A stretch of DNA of 64,000 bases, taken from positions 2,542,001 to 2,606,000 of the forward strand of contig CP040678.1 of the NCBI GenBank assembly GCA_005954745.1. Reading direction: 5' to 3'. The position numbers and the translations under genes were made by a program. Shown piece after piece: positions 7,716-16,392 of the stretch; the first letter of the stretch is position 1, and each line of letters begins with the position of its first letter. This DNA is from Halostella pelagica (GTDB lineage Archaea > Halobacteriota > Halobacteria > Halobacteriales > Natronoarchaeaceae). Below the pieces are notes generated by a model. The model was not told the DNA's origin and ran no database searches. It saw only the letters and a list, made by a program, of their open reading frames with translations.

Positions 7716-8786
7716 ATGAGCAAGCCGAGCCCCGACGTGTACGAGCAGGGCAAGGGGATGGACGCCCACAACAAGGTAATGCGAGGTATCCGTGCCGAGA
7801 AGGAGGCGTCCTACGACCCCCACGAGCCCACGCGGGTGTGGATCGACGAGGACAACACGCCCGACGGAGTCTACCAGAGCCTCACGATCATCCTGAACAC
7901 CGGCGGGTGTCGCTGGGCGCGGGCCGGCGGCTGCACGATGTGTGGCTACGTCGCCGAATCCGTCGAAGGCGGGAGCGTCGCCCACGACGCGCTGATGGAC
8001 CAGATCGACGCCTGTCTGGAACACGAAGCGGAGAACGCGGAGGAGCAGTCCGGTCTCATCAAGATCTACACGAGCGGCTCCTTCCTCGACGAGCGAGAGG
8101 TCGCAGCCGAATCGCGCCAGGCCATCGCCGAGGCGTTCGCCGACCGCGAGCGGATCGTCGTCGAGAGCCTGCCCGACTTCGTCGACCGCGAGAAACTGGC
8201 CGACTTCACGGACGTGGGCCTCGAAACCGACGTGGCGGTCGGCCTCGAAACCGGCACCGACCGCGTGCGCAACGACTGCGTGAACAAGTACTTCGACTTC
8301 GAGGCGTTCGTCGAGGCCAGCGAAGAAGCCGACGCGGCCGGGGCCGGCATCAAGGCGTACCTGCTGATGAAGCCGCCGTTTCTCAGCGAACCAGAGGCCG
8401 TCGAGGACATGAAGCGGTCGGTCCGCAAGTGTGCGGAGTATGCCCACACCGTCTCGATGAACCCCTGTAACGTCCAGCGGTACACGATGGTCGACGAACT
8501 CTACTTCCGGGACGGCTACCGGCCGCCGTGGCTCTGGAGCGTCGCCGAGGTACTCGAAGACACCGCTGACGCCGACGCCATCGTCGTCTCCGACCCCGTC
8601 GGCCACGGCAGCGACCGCGGCCCGCACAACTGCGGCGAGTGTGACGACCGCGTCCAGAAAGCCATCAAGGATTTCGACCTTCGGCAGGACCCGACCGTCT
8701 TCGAGCAGGTGTCCTGCGAGTGCGAACGGACCTGGGACGCCGTGATGGCTCGCGAGAAGAGTTACAGCCAGCCGCTGACGCGATAG
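7716..8786 (+). CDS. raSEA: Archaeosine biosynthesis radical SAM protein RaSEA
   Basis: The 356-residue protein is the radical-SAM partner of ArcS in archaeosine synthesis: after ArcS attaches lysine to preQ0 at tRNA position 15, RaSEA releases the formamidine base. The iron-sulfur motif is atypical, C65-x7-C73-x2-C76 in GGCRWARAGGCTMCGY, the Elp3/COG1244-like spacing of this family. IYTSGSFLDEREV (about 110-122), VGLETGTDRVRNDCVNKYF and KAYLLMKPPFLSE follow, as expected for a SAM TIM-barrel. Additional cysteines near the C-terminus (NCGECDDR, SCECERTW) may bind zinc or a second cluster. Length is normal. It stands alone downstream of the sensor-regulator (39 nt) and converges on the sensor kinase, with a palindromic repeat between them. 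Confidence 0.9.
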   Translation: MSKPSPDVYEQGKGMDAHNKVMRGIRAEKEASYDPHEPTRVWIDEDNTPDGVYQSLTIILNTGGCRWARAGGCTMCGYVAESVEGGSVAHDALMDQIDACLEHEAENAEEQSGLIKIYTSGSFLDEREVAAESRQAIAEAFADRERIVVESLPDFVDREKLADFTDVGLETDVAVGLETGTDRVRNDCVNKYFDFEAFVEASEEADAAGAGIKAYLLMKPPFLSEPEAVEDMKRSVRKCAEYAHTVSMNPCNVQRYTMVDELYFRDGYRPPWLWSVAEVLEDTADADAIVVSDPVGHGSDRGPHNCGECDDRVQKAIKDFDLRQDPTVFEQVSCECERTWDAVMAREKSYSQPLTR

Positions 8787-8799
8787 GCGTCGGTTTCTC

Positions 8800-8879
8800 A
8801 TACTGTCGGCTGTACCTTCGGAACGATACTCGGACTTCCGGGGAGCCGATATTCTGCAAGGGAGTACAGCCGACAGTAT
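8800..8879. repeat. 80-bp element with perfect 16-nt terminal inverted repeats
   Basis: ATACTGTCGGCTGTAC (8800-8815) is repeated as its exact reverse complement at 8864-8879, with 48 nt between. It fills nearly all the space between the convergent RaSEA and kinase genes, and its last base is the first base of the kinase stop codon on the plus strand. A MITE-like element or a bidirectional terminator would both fit. No second copy of this sequence is in the window. Confidence 0.7.
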
Positions 8880-11176
8880 CAGGCGTCGGACTCCTCCGAA
8901 CTCGTTTCGGCGGCATTCACGTCCAGTTTCGCCCGCGGGACCCGCAGTGTCACGACGCTGCCCCGCGGATCGTTGTCGTCGAACGAGAGCGTTCCGCCGG
9001 ACTGCTGGATGACCCAGTTGACCAGCCAGAGACCAAGGCCGCCGGCGTGTCGTAACTGCGTTATCTCGCGGTTCTCGACGAGCAACTCCCGTTCCGTCCG
9101 CGGGAGTCCCGGGCCGTCGTCGCGGACTTCGACCGCAACCGAATCGTCCTCGCGACGAACCGTCACGTCGACCTGCGGCGCGTCAGAGTCGTTGTGGATG
9201 ACGGCGTTCTGGACGACGTGGTAGACGGCGGTCTGGAGGAGCGTGTCGGCGTTCGCGGACGCGCTATCCGGATGCGAGTACTGGACGGTCGACTCGGGGA
9301 ACTCGTCTTGCACTCTCTCGACGACGGCCGTGACTGCCTCGATGACGTCGACGGGACTGCCCGTCCGGTTCTCGTTTCCGAGCGTCTGTTCGACCAGCCG
9401 CGTTTTCTCCGCCAGTTCGATCAGGTCCGTGGCTCGCTCTTCAATGGCATCGACCGGCGTAGAGAGCGTCTCCCGAACTTCCCCGCGGAGCATCTCGGCG
9501 TTTCCCCTGACGATGTTCATCCCGTTCCGGAGGTCGTGGCGGAGGACCCGATTCAACACTTCGACCCGCTTTCTGCGCTGCTTACGCTCCGTGATGTCGG
9601 TGAACACCGCGTACCGCTCGGTGTTGTTCGCGCCGACGTCGACTGGAAAGACGGTCAACAGGAACTCCCGCAGTCCGTCGGCAGTCCTGCGCGTGACCTC
9701 CCGCTCGACCGTCTCACCGGCGATCGACTGCTGGTTTATCTCCCGGTGGGTTTCTACCCTATCCGGCGGAACGAGGTGCTCCTCGACCGGACAGCCGCGT
9801 ATCTCGTCGGCGGTGTAACCGAAGACGCGCTCGAAGGCTTCGTTTATGTCGGCGATCACTGCCTGACAGTTCTCCGTACGGACGTTCGCAACCGGGTCGG
9901 GGACGTTCTCGAACAGCGCCGCGAACCGGTCCCGTTCCTCCCGGAGTTCGCTCTCGAACTGGACGCGGTCGAGAGCGTTTTCCACGTGAGAGACCATCAG
10001 TTCCGCCAGTTCCTCGTCGCTTTCGTCGAACGCTCCGGTCGAGGTCGAGATGGCCTGAAACACGCCCATATCGCCTATCGGGACGCTCAGGGCGGAGCGG
10101 TACTCGTCCGAGATGGGAGTTGCGACGGCGTCCTCTCTGACATCGTCGACGCGATAGGTTTCTCCGGTTCGGTGGGTCAGCGCCGTGAGATCGTTGCCGA
10201 GTTCCCGGCGTCGCTCCTCCCCGGCCGGCAGCGACTCCGACGAGAAGGACTCTATTACGACTTCGTCGCCGTCTATCCGCTGCGTCGCACAGAGATCGAA
10301 GTTGAGTACCTGCTGTGCGGCCCTGACGGTGTACTCGTAGATCGCAGAGGGCGTCGCGCAGGTGTCTAACTGTGACGCGACCTCGTGGAGGTGGCGCACC
10401 TTCCGCTTTTGCCGCCGCAAGGCCTCCTCGACGGTCTTGCGGTCGCTGATATCTCGAACCGTTCCGACGGTACCGACGAATTCGTCGTCTGCCGGTAGTA
10501 GCGACAGGTTTACCTCGCACGGTATCCGTTCGCCGTCTTTCGATCGTATCGCTAACTCGTACGTGACGACGGACCGGTCTTCGGAATCGCGCAACTCGGA
10601 GATGAGACGGCGACCGCGTTCGACGTCATCCGGGTCCATCAGAACGGAGACGTGTTCGCCGAGCAGTTCGTCGCGAGTGTAACCGGTGTACGACAGCAGA
10701 CTATCGTTGACCGCGGTGTATCGCCCGTCGGCGTCCAGAGCGTACACGCCGTCGCCGACCGCCTCGACGACAGATTCCATCTGACGGAGTTCCGGTCGCC
10801 ATTCCGACCGGCCTTCCGCCGTCTCGCCGTCGAAGAGAGCCTCGACCCGGTCGAGGAGGGTCTCGACGCCGTCGCACTTCGGAACGTATCCGTCGGCACC
10901 GCTCTCGATAGCCCGCCCAGCGGCCGATTCATCGCCGGAGTCGGTGTAGAAGACGAACGGTAGATCCACGGCGTCCAGCAGGTCGAAACCGGTCCCGTCC
11001 GGCAGTTCGGTTTCGCTGACGATGCAGTCCACCCCGTCGCTTTCGAGTACGTCGAGCGCCGTCTCGGAGTCCGTGACGGCTTTCAGCGACGCTGCTACCG
11101 ATTCGAACGCCGCCGCGACGGACTCCCGGTCAGCGGCGGACGGGTCGACGTGGAGCACCGTTATTTCCTCGGACAT
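8879..11176 (-). CDS. Sensor histidine kinase: degenerate REC-PAS-GAF-PAS-HATPase
   Basis: The 765-residue soluble kinase starts with a receiver-like domain (about 1-120) in which the phospho-acceptor position is Glu55 (DCIVSETELPDG) instead of Asp, so it probably cannot be phosphorylated in the usual way. PAS (about 131-245, ending VRDISDRKTVEEA), GAF (about 265-400) and a second PAS (about 415-535) follow. The kinase core has the H-box RVLRHDLRNGMNIVRGNAEML, the N-box HVVQNAVIHND and the G-box VRDDGPGLP, and ends with a truncated-looking but usual haloarchaeal ATPase tail. No membrane helices are present, so the signal is cytoplasmic. The gene is monocistronic, converging with RaSEA and upstream of purQ on the same strand (81 nt). 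The partner regulator is unknown. Confidence 0.85.
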   Translation of the reverse strand: MSEEITVLHVDPSAADRESVAAAFESVAASLKAVTDSETALDVLESDGVDCIVSETELPDGTGFDLLDAVDLPFVFYTDSGDESAAGRAIESGADGYVPKCDGVETLLDRVEALFDGETAEGRSEWRPELRQMESVVEAVGDGVYALDADGRYTAVNDSLLSYTGYTRDELLGEHVSVLMDPDDVERGRRLISELRDSEDRSVVTYELAIRSKDGERIPCEVNLSLLPADDEFVGTVGTVRDISDRKTVEEALRRQKRKVRHLHEVASQLDTCATPSAIYEYTVRAAQQVLNFDLCATQRIDGDEVVIESFSSESLPAGEERRRELGNDLTALTHRTGETYRVDDVREDAVATPISDEYRSALSVPIGDMGVFQAISTSTGAFDESDEELAELMVSHVENALDRVQFESELREERDRFAALFENVPDPVANVRTENCQAVIADINEAFERVFGYTADEIRGCPVEEHLVPPDRVETHREINQQSIAGETVEREVTRRTADGLREFLLTVFPVDVGANNTERYAVFTDITERKQRRKRVEVLNRVLRHDLRNGMNIVRGNAEMLRGEVRETLSTPVDAIEERATDLIELAEKTRLVEQTLGNENRTGSPVDVIEAVTAVVERVQDEFPESTVQYSHPDSASANADTLLQTAVYHVVQNAVIHNDSDAPQVDVTVRREDDSVAVEVRDDGPGLPRTERELLVENREITQLRHAGGLGLWLVNWVIQQSGGTLSFDDNDPRGSVVTLRVPRAKLDVNAAETSSEESDA

Positions 11177-11257
11177 CGGTCTATCGTTCGAAAACGGCCT
11201 ATCCGAGAGACGAAGCCCTGGTTCTTTAATCTTCCACCAAAAAGTTTAAACTGATTG

Positions 11258-11944
11258 TTACTCTGCGGCGCGTTCGAATCCGCGGAGGATCCCCGCTCCA
11301 TCAGTCCCGCCGATGTCGGGGAGAGTCGCACGTTCGGGGTGCGGCATCAGGACTGCGACCGTGTCGTCCGCGCCGAGGACTCCCGCGACGCTGTGTTTCG
11401 AACCGTTGGGGTTCGCGTCCTCGGTGAGTTCGCCGTCGGCGTCGCAGTACCGAAAGAGGACGCGCCCGTCCGCCTCCAGTTCCGTCAACCGCTCGTCGGT
11501 CACCTCGTAGCGCCCCTCGCCGTGGGCGATAGGCACTTCGATCACGTCGCCCTCCTCGTACGCGGCCGTCCACGGCGTGTCGGCGTTCTCGACACGGAGG
11601 TGGACGCGTTCGCACTGGAACCGCGCGCTCCGGTTCGTGGTGAACGCGCCCTCGGTCAGCCCGGACTCGCATCCGATCTGGGCACCGTTACAGACGCCGA
11701 GGACGGGAACGCCGTCGGCGGCGGCCGCGCGGACCTCCTCCAGTATCGGCGACTGTGCGGCCATCGCTCCGGCCCGCAGGTAGTCGCCGTACGAGAACCC
11801 GCCGGGGAGTACCACGCCGGTCGTCTCCGCGGGGAGACCGTCCTCGTGCCAGACGATCTCCGCGTCGATGTCGAGGTGGTCAAGCGCACGAGCGGCGTCG
11901 CGGTCGCAGTTCGACCCGCCGAATCTGATGATGGCGACCGTCAT
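11258..11944 (-). CDS. purQ: Phosphoribosylformylglycinamidine synthase subunit PurQ
   Basis: The 228-residue protein is the glutaminase subunit that supplies ammonia to PurL for FGAR to FGAM conversion in purine synthesis. It is a class-I glutamine amidotransferase: IIRFGGSNCDRD at the N-terminus, VVLPGGFSYGDYLRAGA (44-60), the nucleophile Cys85 in VLGVCNGAQIGCE, and the C-terminal MPHPERAT with the catalytic His-Glu pair. Length is standard for the stand-alone PurQ used with PurS and small PurL. Its ATG overlaps the purS stop by 4 nt (ATGA), so the two are translationally coupled. purL is not in the window. Confidence 0.96.
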   Translation of the reverse strand: MTVAIIRFGGSNCDRDAARALDHLDIDAEIVWHEDGLPAETTGVVLPGGFSYGDYLRAGAMAAQSPILEEVRAAAADGVPVLGVCNGAQIGCESGLTEGAFTTNRSARFQCERVHLRVENADTPWTAAYEEGDVIEVPIAHGEGRYEVTDERLTELEADGRVLFRYCDADGELTEDANPNGSKHSVAGVLGADDTVAVLMPHPERATLPDIGGTDGAGILRGFERAAE

Positions 11945-12192
11945 CGCTCGTCGACGGTGATATCGTAGTCGTGGATGGTCGGATTCGCCAGCAGTCGCTC
12001 CGCCATCTCGTCGACGCGGTCGGTCGCGTCCTCGGCCGATTCCGCATCGACATCGATCTCGAACCGGTCTGCCGAGCGGAGGTCTTCGAGTTCGAAGCCG
12101 AGTCGTTCCAGCGAACGCTGGGTCGTCTCGGCCTCGGGGTCAAGCACGCCGCGTTTCAGTCGCACCGTCACCGTGGCGGTGTAAGCGGTCAT
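11941..12192 (-). CDS. purS: Phosphoribosylformylglycinamidine synthase subunit PurS
   Basis: The 83-residue protein is the small bridging subunit that couples PurQ and PurL and channels ammonia. The sequence MTAYTATVTVRLKRGVLDPEAETTQRSLERLGF and the FEIDVDAES strand match the PurS ferredoxin-like fold. The ATG at 12192 is chosen because it leaves exactly the family length; longer in-frame starts upstream add a non-conserved peptide. It is the first gene of a purS-purQ pair and is divergent from the formyl-THF deformylase gene with a 159-bp spacer. Confidence 0.95.
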   Translation of the reverse strand: MTAYTATVTVRLKRGVLDPEAETTQRSLERLGFELEDLRSADRFEIDVDAESAEDATDRVDEMAERLLANPTIHDYDITVDER

Positions 12193-12351
12193 TATCTGAA
12201 CTCCCGTATTCGTGTTCAAAAACTCTTGTGACTCGGCGTCGGTGTCCACGTTCGTGGATAGGCAGTAGCTACACGGAAACGAAGGCTTTTGCCCTCGGAT
12301 GGCGGAGAACTCCCCGATGACGCCGCTCGACACCGACAGGAGGGAGTTACG

Positions 12352-13326
12352 ATGACGACCGATCTGACCGAGATCACGGTTATCGGAGACGACGACACCG
12401 GACTCATCGCGCGAGTGACGACGCTTCTGTTCGAGCGGGGAGCAAACATCGAGGACCTGGACCAGGCCGTTCGCGACGGCCTGTTCCGCATGACGATGTC
12501 CGTCGACACGACGGGGATGGTGTGTACCGACGCGACACTCAGGTCGGACCTACACGACCTCGGCGACGAACTCGGCGTCGACGTACAGGTCCGGTTCCCG
12601 ACCGACCGCGAGACACAGCAGATAGCCGTCCTCGTCACCAAGGAGTCGCACTGCCTCGAAGCGCTGTTCGAGGCCTGGGCCAACGGCGACCTCGGCGCGG
12701 ACATCGGCGTCGTCATCGGCAACCACGACGACCTACAACCGCTCGCCGAGCAGTACGGCGTCCCGTTCCACGACATCGGCGACGGGAAGGGCCAACCGGA
12801 CGAGGGCGAACTGTTGGACGTGCTGGCGGAGTACGACACAGACCTCATCGTGCTGGCGCGGTACATGCGGATCCTCAGCCCGAACGTAGTGTTCCGATAC
12901 GAGGACCGGATCATCAACATTCACCCGAGCCTGCTACCGGCCTTCCCCGGCGCGAAGGCCTACCGACAGGCGAAAGAGGAGGGCGTCCGCATCGCGGGCG
13001 TCACCGCCCACTACGTGACGACGGACCTGGACCAGGGGCCGATCATCACTCAGCGCGCCTTCGACGTTCCCGACGACGCCATCGTCGATGACCTCAAACG
13101 TCGCGGCCAGCCGCTGGAAGCCGACGCGCTGCTGGAGGCGGTCAAACTCCACCTCGAAGACAGCGTGAGCGTCCACCGCGGCCGCACCAGCCTCCGGGAC
13201 GAGGCCGAGGGCTATCAGCTCGGCCTCACCGACGCCGCGTCCGAGGCCAACCCGGACCGACCGCTCGACGGCATCGGCGAGGCCGTGGCGGAGAACGGGT
13301 CTGTGGAGGAATCCGCCGACGATTGA
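12352..13326 (+). CDS. purU: Formyltetrahydrofolate deformylase (PurU-like)
   Basis: The 324-residue protein is predicted to hydrolyse 10-formyl-THF to THF and formate, linking one-carbon supply to purine synthesis. An ACT domain (about 1-85: ITVIGDDDTGLIARVTTLLFERGANIEDLDQAV) precedes a formyltransferase-like domain with IGNHDDL, the DLIVLARYMRILS strand and INIHPSLLPAFPGAKAYRQA, plus HYVTTDLDQGPIITQ. The Asn-His-Asp catalytic triad residues of the family are present. The last ~45 residues are an acidic extension beyond bacterial PurU (about 280). ATG 12352 follows a strong AGGAGGGAG ribosome-binding site and fits the ACT start. It may supply formate for an ATP-dependent PurT/PurP route, which I infer only from family knowledge and the purine neighbours. 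Confidence 0.9.
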   Translation: MTTDLTEITVIGDDDTGLIARVTTLLFERGANIEDLDQAVRDGLFRMTMSVDTTGMVCTDATLRSDLHDLGDELGVDVQVRFPTDRETQQIAVLVTKESHCLEALFEAWANGDLGADIGVVIGNHDDLQPLAEQYGVPFHDIGDGKGQPDEGELLDVLAEYDTDLIVLARYMRILSPNVVFRYEDRIINIHPSLLPAFPGAKAYRQAKEEGVRIAGVTAHYVTTDLDQGPIITQRAFDVPDDAIVDDLKRRGQPLEADALLEAVKLHLEDSVSVHRGRTSLRDEAEGYQLGLTDAASEANPDRPLDGIGEAVAENGSVEESADD

Positions 13327-13414
13327 TCGGCGGCGAGTGTCTCTCGTCGCTGCGATCGCGGCGGATACGAGCCGACGATTGATCGGCAGCGAGTGTCTCC
13401 CGTCGCTGCGGTCG
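13315..13414. repeat. Imperfect tandem duplication of the purU 3' end
   Basis: A 44-nt unit at 13315-13358, containing the last codons and stop of purU, recurs at 13371-13414 with three mismatches (period 56 nt). The second copy is non-coding and is followed by the convergent zinc-finger gene. This looks like a recent local slippage or duplication event. Confidence 0.7.
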
Positions 13415-13439
13415 TCGCCGATGAACGTCGAACGAGTGC

Positions 13440-13625
13440 TCACTCGCCCCGCCACTCGTCCAGACAGGCCTCGCTACAGAACTGCCGACGGTCGACGGCA
13501 CCGTCGATTATCGTCGTGTGAACGCGGCGGTCCGCCGCCGGGACTGTCGACTCGCCGCAGTTCGCACAGTTCGGCGCGTCGTCCGCGCTGACCGCTTCGC
13601 CGAGATCCGACGTTGGGTCGACCAT
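13440..13625 (-). CDS. Small zinc-finger protein
   Basis: A 61-residue acidic protein with four paired cysteines, CANC near residue 20 and C-x3-C (FCSEACLDEW) near the C-terminus, giving one probable zinc site of the treble-clef or rubredoxin-knuckle type. Such haloarchaeal mini zinc-finger proteins are common, and their function is unknown. ATG 13625 gives MVDPTSDLGEAV; GTG 13631 would add two residues. It lies 77 nt downstream of purC on the same strand and may be read through from it. Confidence 0.7.
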   Translation of the reverse strand: MVDPTSDLGEAVSADDAPNCANCGESTVPAADRRVHTTIIDGAVDRRQFCSEACLDEWRGE

Positions 13626-13702
13626 AGGCACGAACGGTAGCGAGGGTCACACTTCAAACGTCGTGTTGGTGCAGATGACGACGGGACTCGTCGAACCGGC
13701 CG

Positions 13703-14728
13703 TTACAGCCGCCAGACCTCGCCGACGGCCGAATCGAGCTGGGGCGCGTCGAACAGTTCCCGGCCGACGTACGCGTTCGCGCCGGCGGCGTACAGGTCGC
13801 GAGCGATCTGGATCACGTCGTCGTCGAGCGGTTCGGGCGCGGACTCGCACAGCGATTTCCAGTCGGCGATGTCCCGGCGCTTCGCTTTTGCCTTCGCGTC
13901 CTGGACGGCTTCGACCCACTCCGGTTGGGTTCGCTTGTGGTACTGGCGGATAACTTCCTTCGAGATCTGCGTGCCCTCGTAGCTGAAGCGGTTCTCGTCG
14001 AACGTGCCGACGACGTCCGCGACGCGGATCTCTCCCCGGTAGTAGAGACACTCGATCTTCCCGTCCTCGTGGGTCAGACCGGCGTCCTCGGCGCGGTCGG
14101 TGACGGTCCGGTTGACCGCGAGCGCGGTCGCTTCGAGGTCGTCGATCGACGCCGTGCCGGCTATCGCGTCGGCCTCCTCGCGGGAAAGGTAGCGGTCGCT
14201 CTCCTCGTATTTCGTCGAGAACTCGACGATGGGGTCGTCAAGGTCGACCCCGTCGTCGGGCCACGTTTCCATGTCGAGACCGTGGTCCGCGGGGTCGGTC
14301 CTGCGGCGCAGACTGGATCCGACGGGGACGCGATTGCGGAAGACGATTTCGAGCGGGACGAGGTAGTTCTCGCCCGCCGCCTCGTGGTACGCGTCGTAGT
14401 CGTACTCCCGGCCTTCGTGCGAGAGCTCCGGTACCTGCGTCAGATCGATGGCCATCTCGCGCGGCGGCTCGTCGACGTCGGCGAGCGGAACCGGGTCGTC
14501 CGAACCGGCGGGGATCACTCCCCGGTAATGGGTCGGAATACCCTCATCTTCCAGCAGTTCGAAGTTGTACGCGCCCATCGAGCAGAGGCTAGCGCCCTTC
14601 TCCGGGATGGTGTCGGGCATCTTCCCCCAGTCGAACACGGAGTAGTCGTCCGTGAACACGAACGACCCCGCGCCGAGTTCGTCGTCGCTCGCCGGTTCCT
14701 CGATACGGAACTCCTTGACGCTTGTCAC
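13703..14728 (-). CDS. purC: Phosphoribosylaminoimidazole-succinocarboxamide synthase
   Basis: The 341-residue protein joins aspartate to CAIR using ATP, the eighth step of IMP synthesis. It has the SAICAR synthetase core: [36 protein letters not shown] near the N-terminus, [16 protein letters not shown] (about 125-140), and [32 protein letters not shown], the metal/ATP site. The N-terminal start and the Phe-Asp-Trp-Gly-Lys block are those of the longer haloarchaeal form (~340 residues versus ~240 in bacteria). It is divergent from cofH across 190 bp. With purS, purQ and the deformylase it forms a loose purine cluster rather than one operon. Confidence 0.95.
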   Translation of the reverse strand: MTSVKEFRIEEPASDDELGAGSFVFTDDYSVFDWGKMPDTIPEKGASLCSMGAYNFELLEDEGIPTHYRGVIPAGSDDPVPLADVDEPPREMAIDLTQVPELSHEGREYDYDAYHEAAGENYLVPLEIVFRNRVPVGSSLRRRTDPADHGLDMETWPDDGVDLDDPIVEFSTKYEESDRYLSREEADAIAGTASIDDLEATALAVNRTVTDRAEDAGLTHEDGKIECLYYRGEIRVADVVGTFDENRFSYEGTQISKEVIRQYHKRTQPEWVEAVQDAKAKAKRRDIADWKSLCESAPEPLDDDVIQIARDLYAAGANAYVGRELFDAPQLDSAVGEVWRL

Positions 14729-14918
14729 GCGTCGACCACCACGGTCATAGTTCCATTGCCGGGGGCGCGGATTATGAAGGTTTCAATCGGCGCGCCCGCG
14801 GAGCGGTCGTCGGATCGGGAATGACCGGCGTCGACGCCGGCTTCGTCCGTCTCGTGTGGTTCCAGCACGAAGTGCCGGACCCGCTACCCTTTTGCACTAC
14901 GGGAGTAGAGAGACGACA

Positions 14919-16295
14919 ATGACCGACGGATCCGCGACTGGACCGGGCGGCCGCGAGACGATCCGGTTCGAACACCGCCCGGAGACGGACCAGTCGTTCG
15001 AGAACGCGTTGCGAAAAGCCCGCGACGGCGAACGGCTCACAGTCGCCGACGGCGTCGAACTCATGACCACGGGCACCGACACCGACGGGATCGACCGAGA
15101 GCGCAGAGAGCGCGTGCTGGCGGCCGCGGACCGCCGCCGTGCCGAAGAGGTCGGCGAGGAGGTGACGTTCGTCGCGAACGTCAACAATAACGTCACGACT
15201 GCCTGCAACACCGGATGCCTGTTCTGTAACTTCAAAAACACCGCGGAGAACTTCGAGGAAGGGAGCGAAGGGGAGCACGCAGGGTTTACCAAGCGCCCCG
15301 CCGAGTCTCGCGAGATAGTCCGCGACGCCGTCGAGATGGGCGTCTACGAGGTCACTTCCGTCTCCGGCCTTCACCCGGGGTTCGCGCTGGACGAGGAACA
15401 TCTGGAGATACTGGAGACGAGCGACCGCGGCGACCTCAACTACAAGTCTCCGAGCAGATACGAGACCGACCCCGGCACGTACTGCGAACAGATCCGGGCG
15501 ATGAACGTCGACGGCGTCCACGTCCACTCCATGACGCCGGAGGAAGCGTACCACGGCCGCCGCGGCACGGACTGGTCGTACGAGGAGGTGTACGGTCGCC
15601 TCGCGGACGCCGGTCTCGACAGCGTCCCCGGCACCGCCGCCGAGATCCTCGTCGACGAGGTCCGCGACGTGATCTGTCCCGGCAAGATCGGCACCGACGA
15701 GTGGATAGAGGCGATCGAAGCCGCCGCGACCGTCGGCCTCGACACCACAGCGACGATCATGTACGGCCACGTCGAAAACGAGATGCACCGCGTCATGCAT
15801 CTAAAGCGGATACGCGACCTGCAGGACCGCACCGACAACATCACCGAGTTCGTCCCCCTCTCGTTCATCCACGAGAACACGCCGCTGTACGAGTACGACA
15901 TGGTGGAAGGCGGCGCGAGCGACGCCGAGGACGAACTGATGATCGCCGTCTCGCGGCTCTTCCTCGACAACGTCGACCACATTCAGGCGTCGTGGGTGAA
16001 ATCCGGCGACGCGAAAGGGCTGAAACTGCTCAACTGCGGAGCCGACGACTTCATGGGCACCATCCTCTCCGAGGAGATAACGAAACGCGCCGGCGGCGAG
16101 TACGGCGAGTACCGCTCGTTCGACGAGTACGTCGACATGATCACCGCCATCGGGCGCACGCCGGTCGAGCGCTCGACGGACTACCGGCAGCGCCGCGTCA
16201 TCGACCCCGACGACCGACCGCACGGGCCGAAGCTAGGGCCGAAAGCTGACGGAACGCCGATGCTAAGCGGCGAAGCGCGGGCGGCGGACGACTGA
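14919..16295 (+). CDS. cofH: F420 synthase subunit CofH (FO synthase, radical SAM)
   Basis: The 458-residue protein is 5-amino-6-(D-ribitylamino)uracil-L-tyrosine 4-hydroxyphenyl transferase, the first half of FO (deazaflavin) synthesis. It uses SAM and a [4Fe-4S] cluster bound by C96-x3-C100-x2-C103 in TTACNTGCLFCNFKN. The downstream VTSVSGLHPGF, NVDGVHVHSMTPEEAYHGRRG, PGTAAEILVDEVRDVICPGKI, TTATIMYGHVEN and EFVPLSFIHENTPL blocks match the CofH/MqnC-like TIM barrel. The first ~35 residues are a haloarchaeal N-terminal extension. ATG 14919 follows GAGTAGAGAGACGACA. cofG and cofC lie 6-8 kb away on the other strand, so the pathway is dispersed. Confidence 0.95.
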   Translation: MTDGSATGPGGRETIRFEHRPETDQSFENALRKARDGERLTVADGVELMTTGTDTDGIDRERRERVLAAADRRRAEEVGEEVTFVANVNNNVTTACNTGCLFCNFKNTAENFEEGSEGEHAGFTKRPAESREIVRDAVEMGVYEVTSVSGLHPGFALDEEHLEILETSDRGDLNYKSPSRYETDPGTYCEQIRAMNVDGVHVHSMTPEEAYHGRRGTDWSYEEVYGRLADAGLDSVPGTAAEILVDEVRDVICPGKIGTDEWIEAIEAAATVGLDTTATIMYGHVENEMHRVMHLKRIRDLQDRTDNITEFVPLSFIHENTPLYEYDMVEGGASDAEDELMIAVSRLFLDNVDHIQASWVKSGDAKGLKLLNCGADDFMGTILSEEITKRAGGEYGEYRSFDEYVDMITAIGRTPVERSTDYRQRRVIDPDDRPHGPKLGPKADGTPMLSGEARAADD

Positions 16296-16392
16296 AAAAG
16301 GGAGTCGCGTTCCCTGTAGAGGAAACCGGCGACCGCACACGTGGGGGTCACCTGGTCCGAGCGAGCGGCCGTGGGTGTACCGCGGCGAGATG

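Noticed and set aside
8665-9055. Small frames across the RaSEA/kinase junction and palindromic element
   Set aside because: They run through a palindrome and the ends of two convergent genes with no protein-like content.
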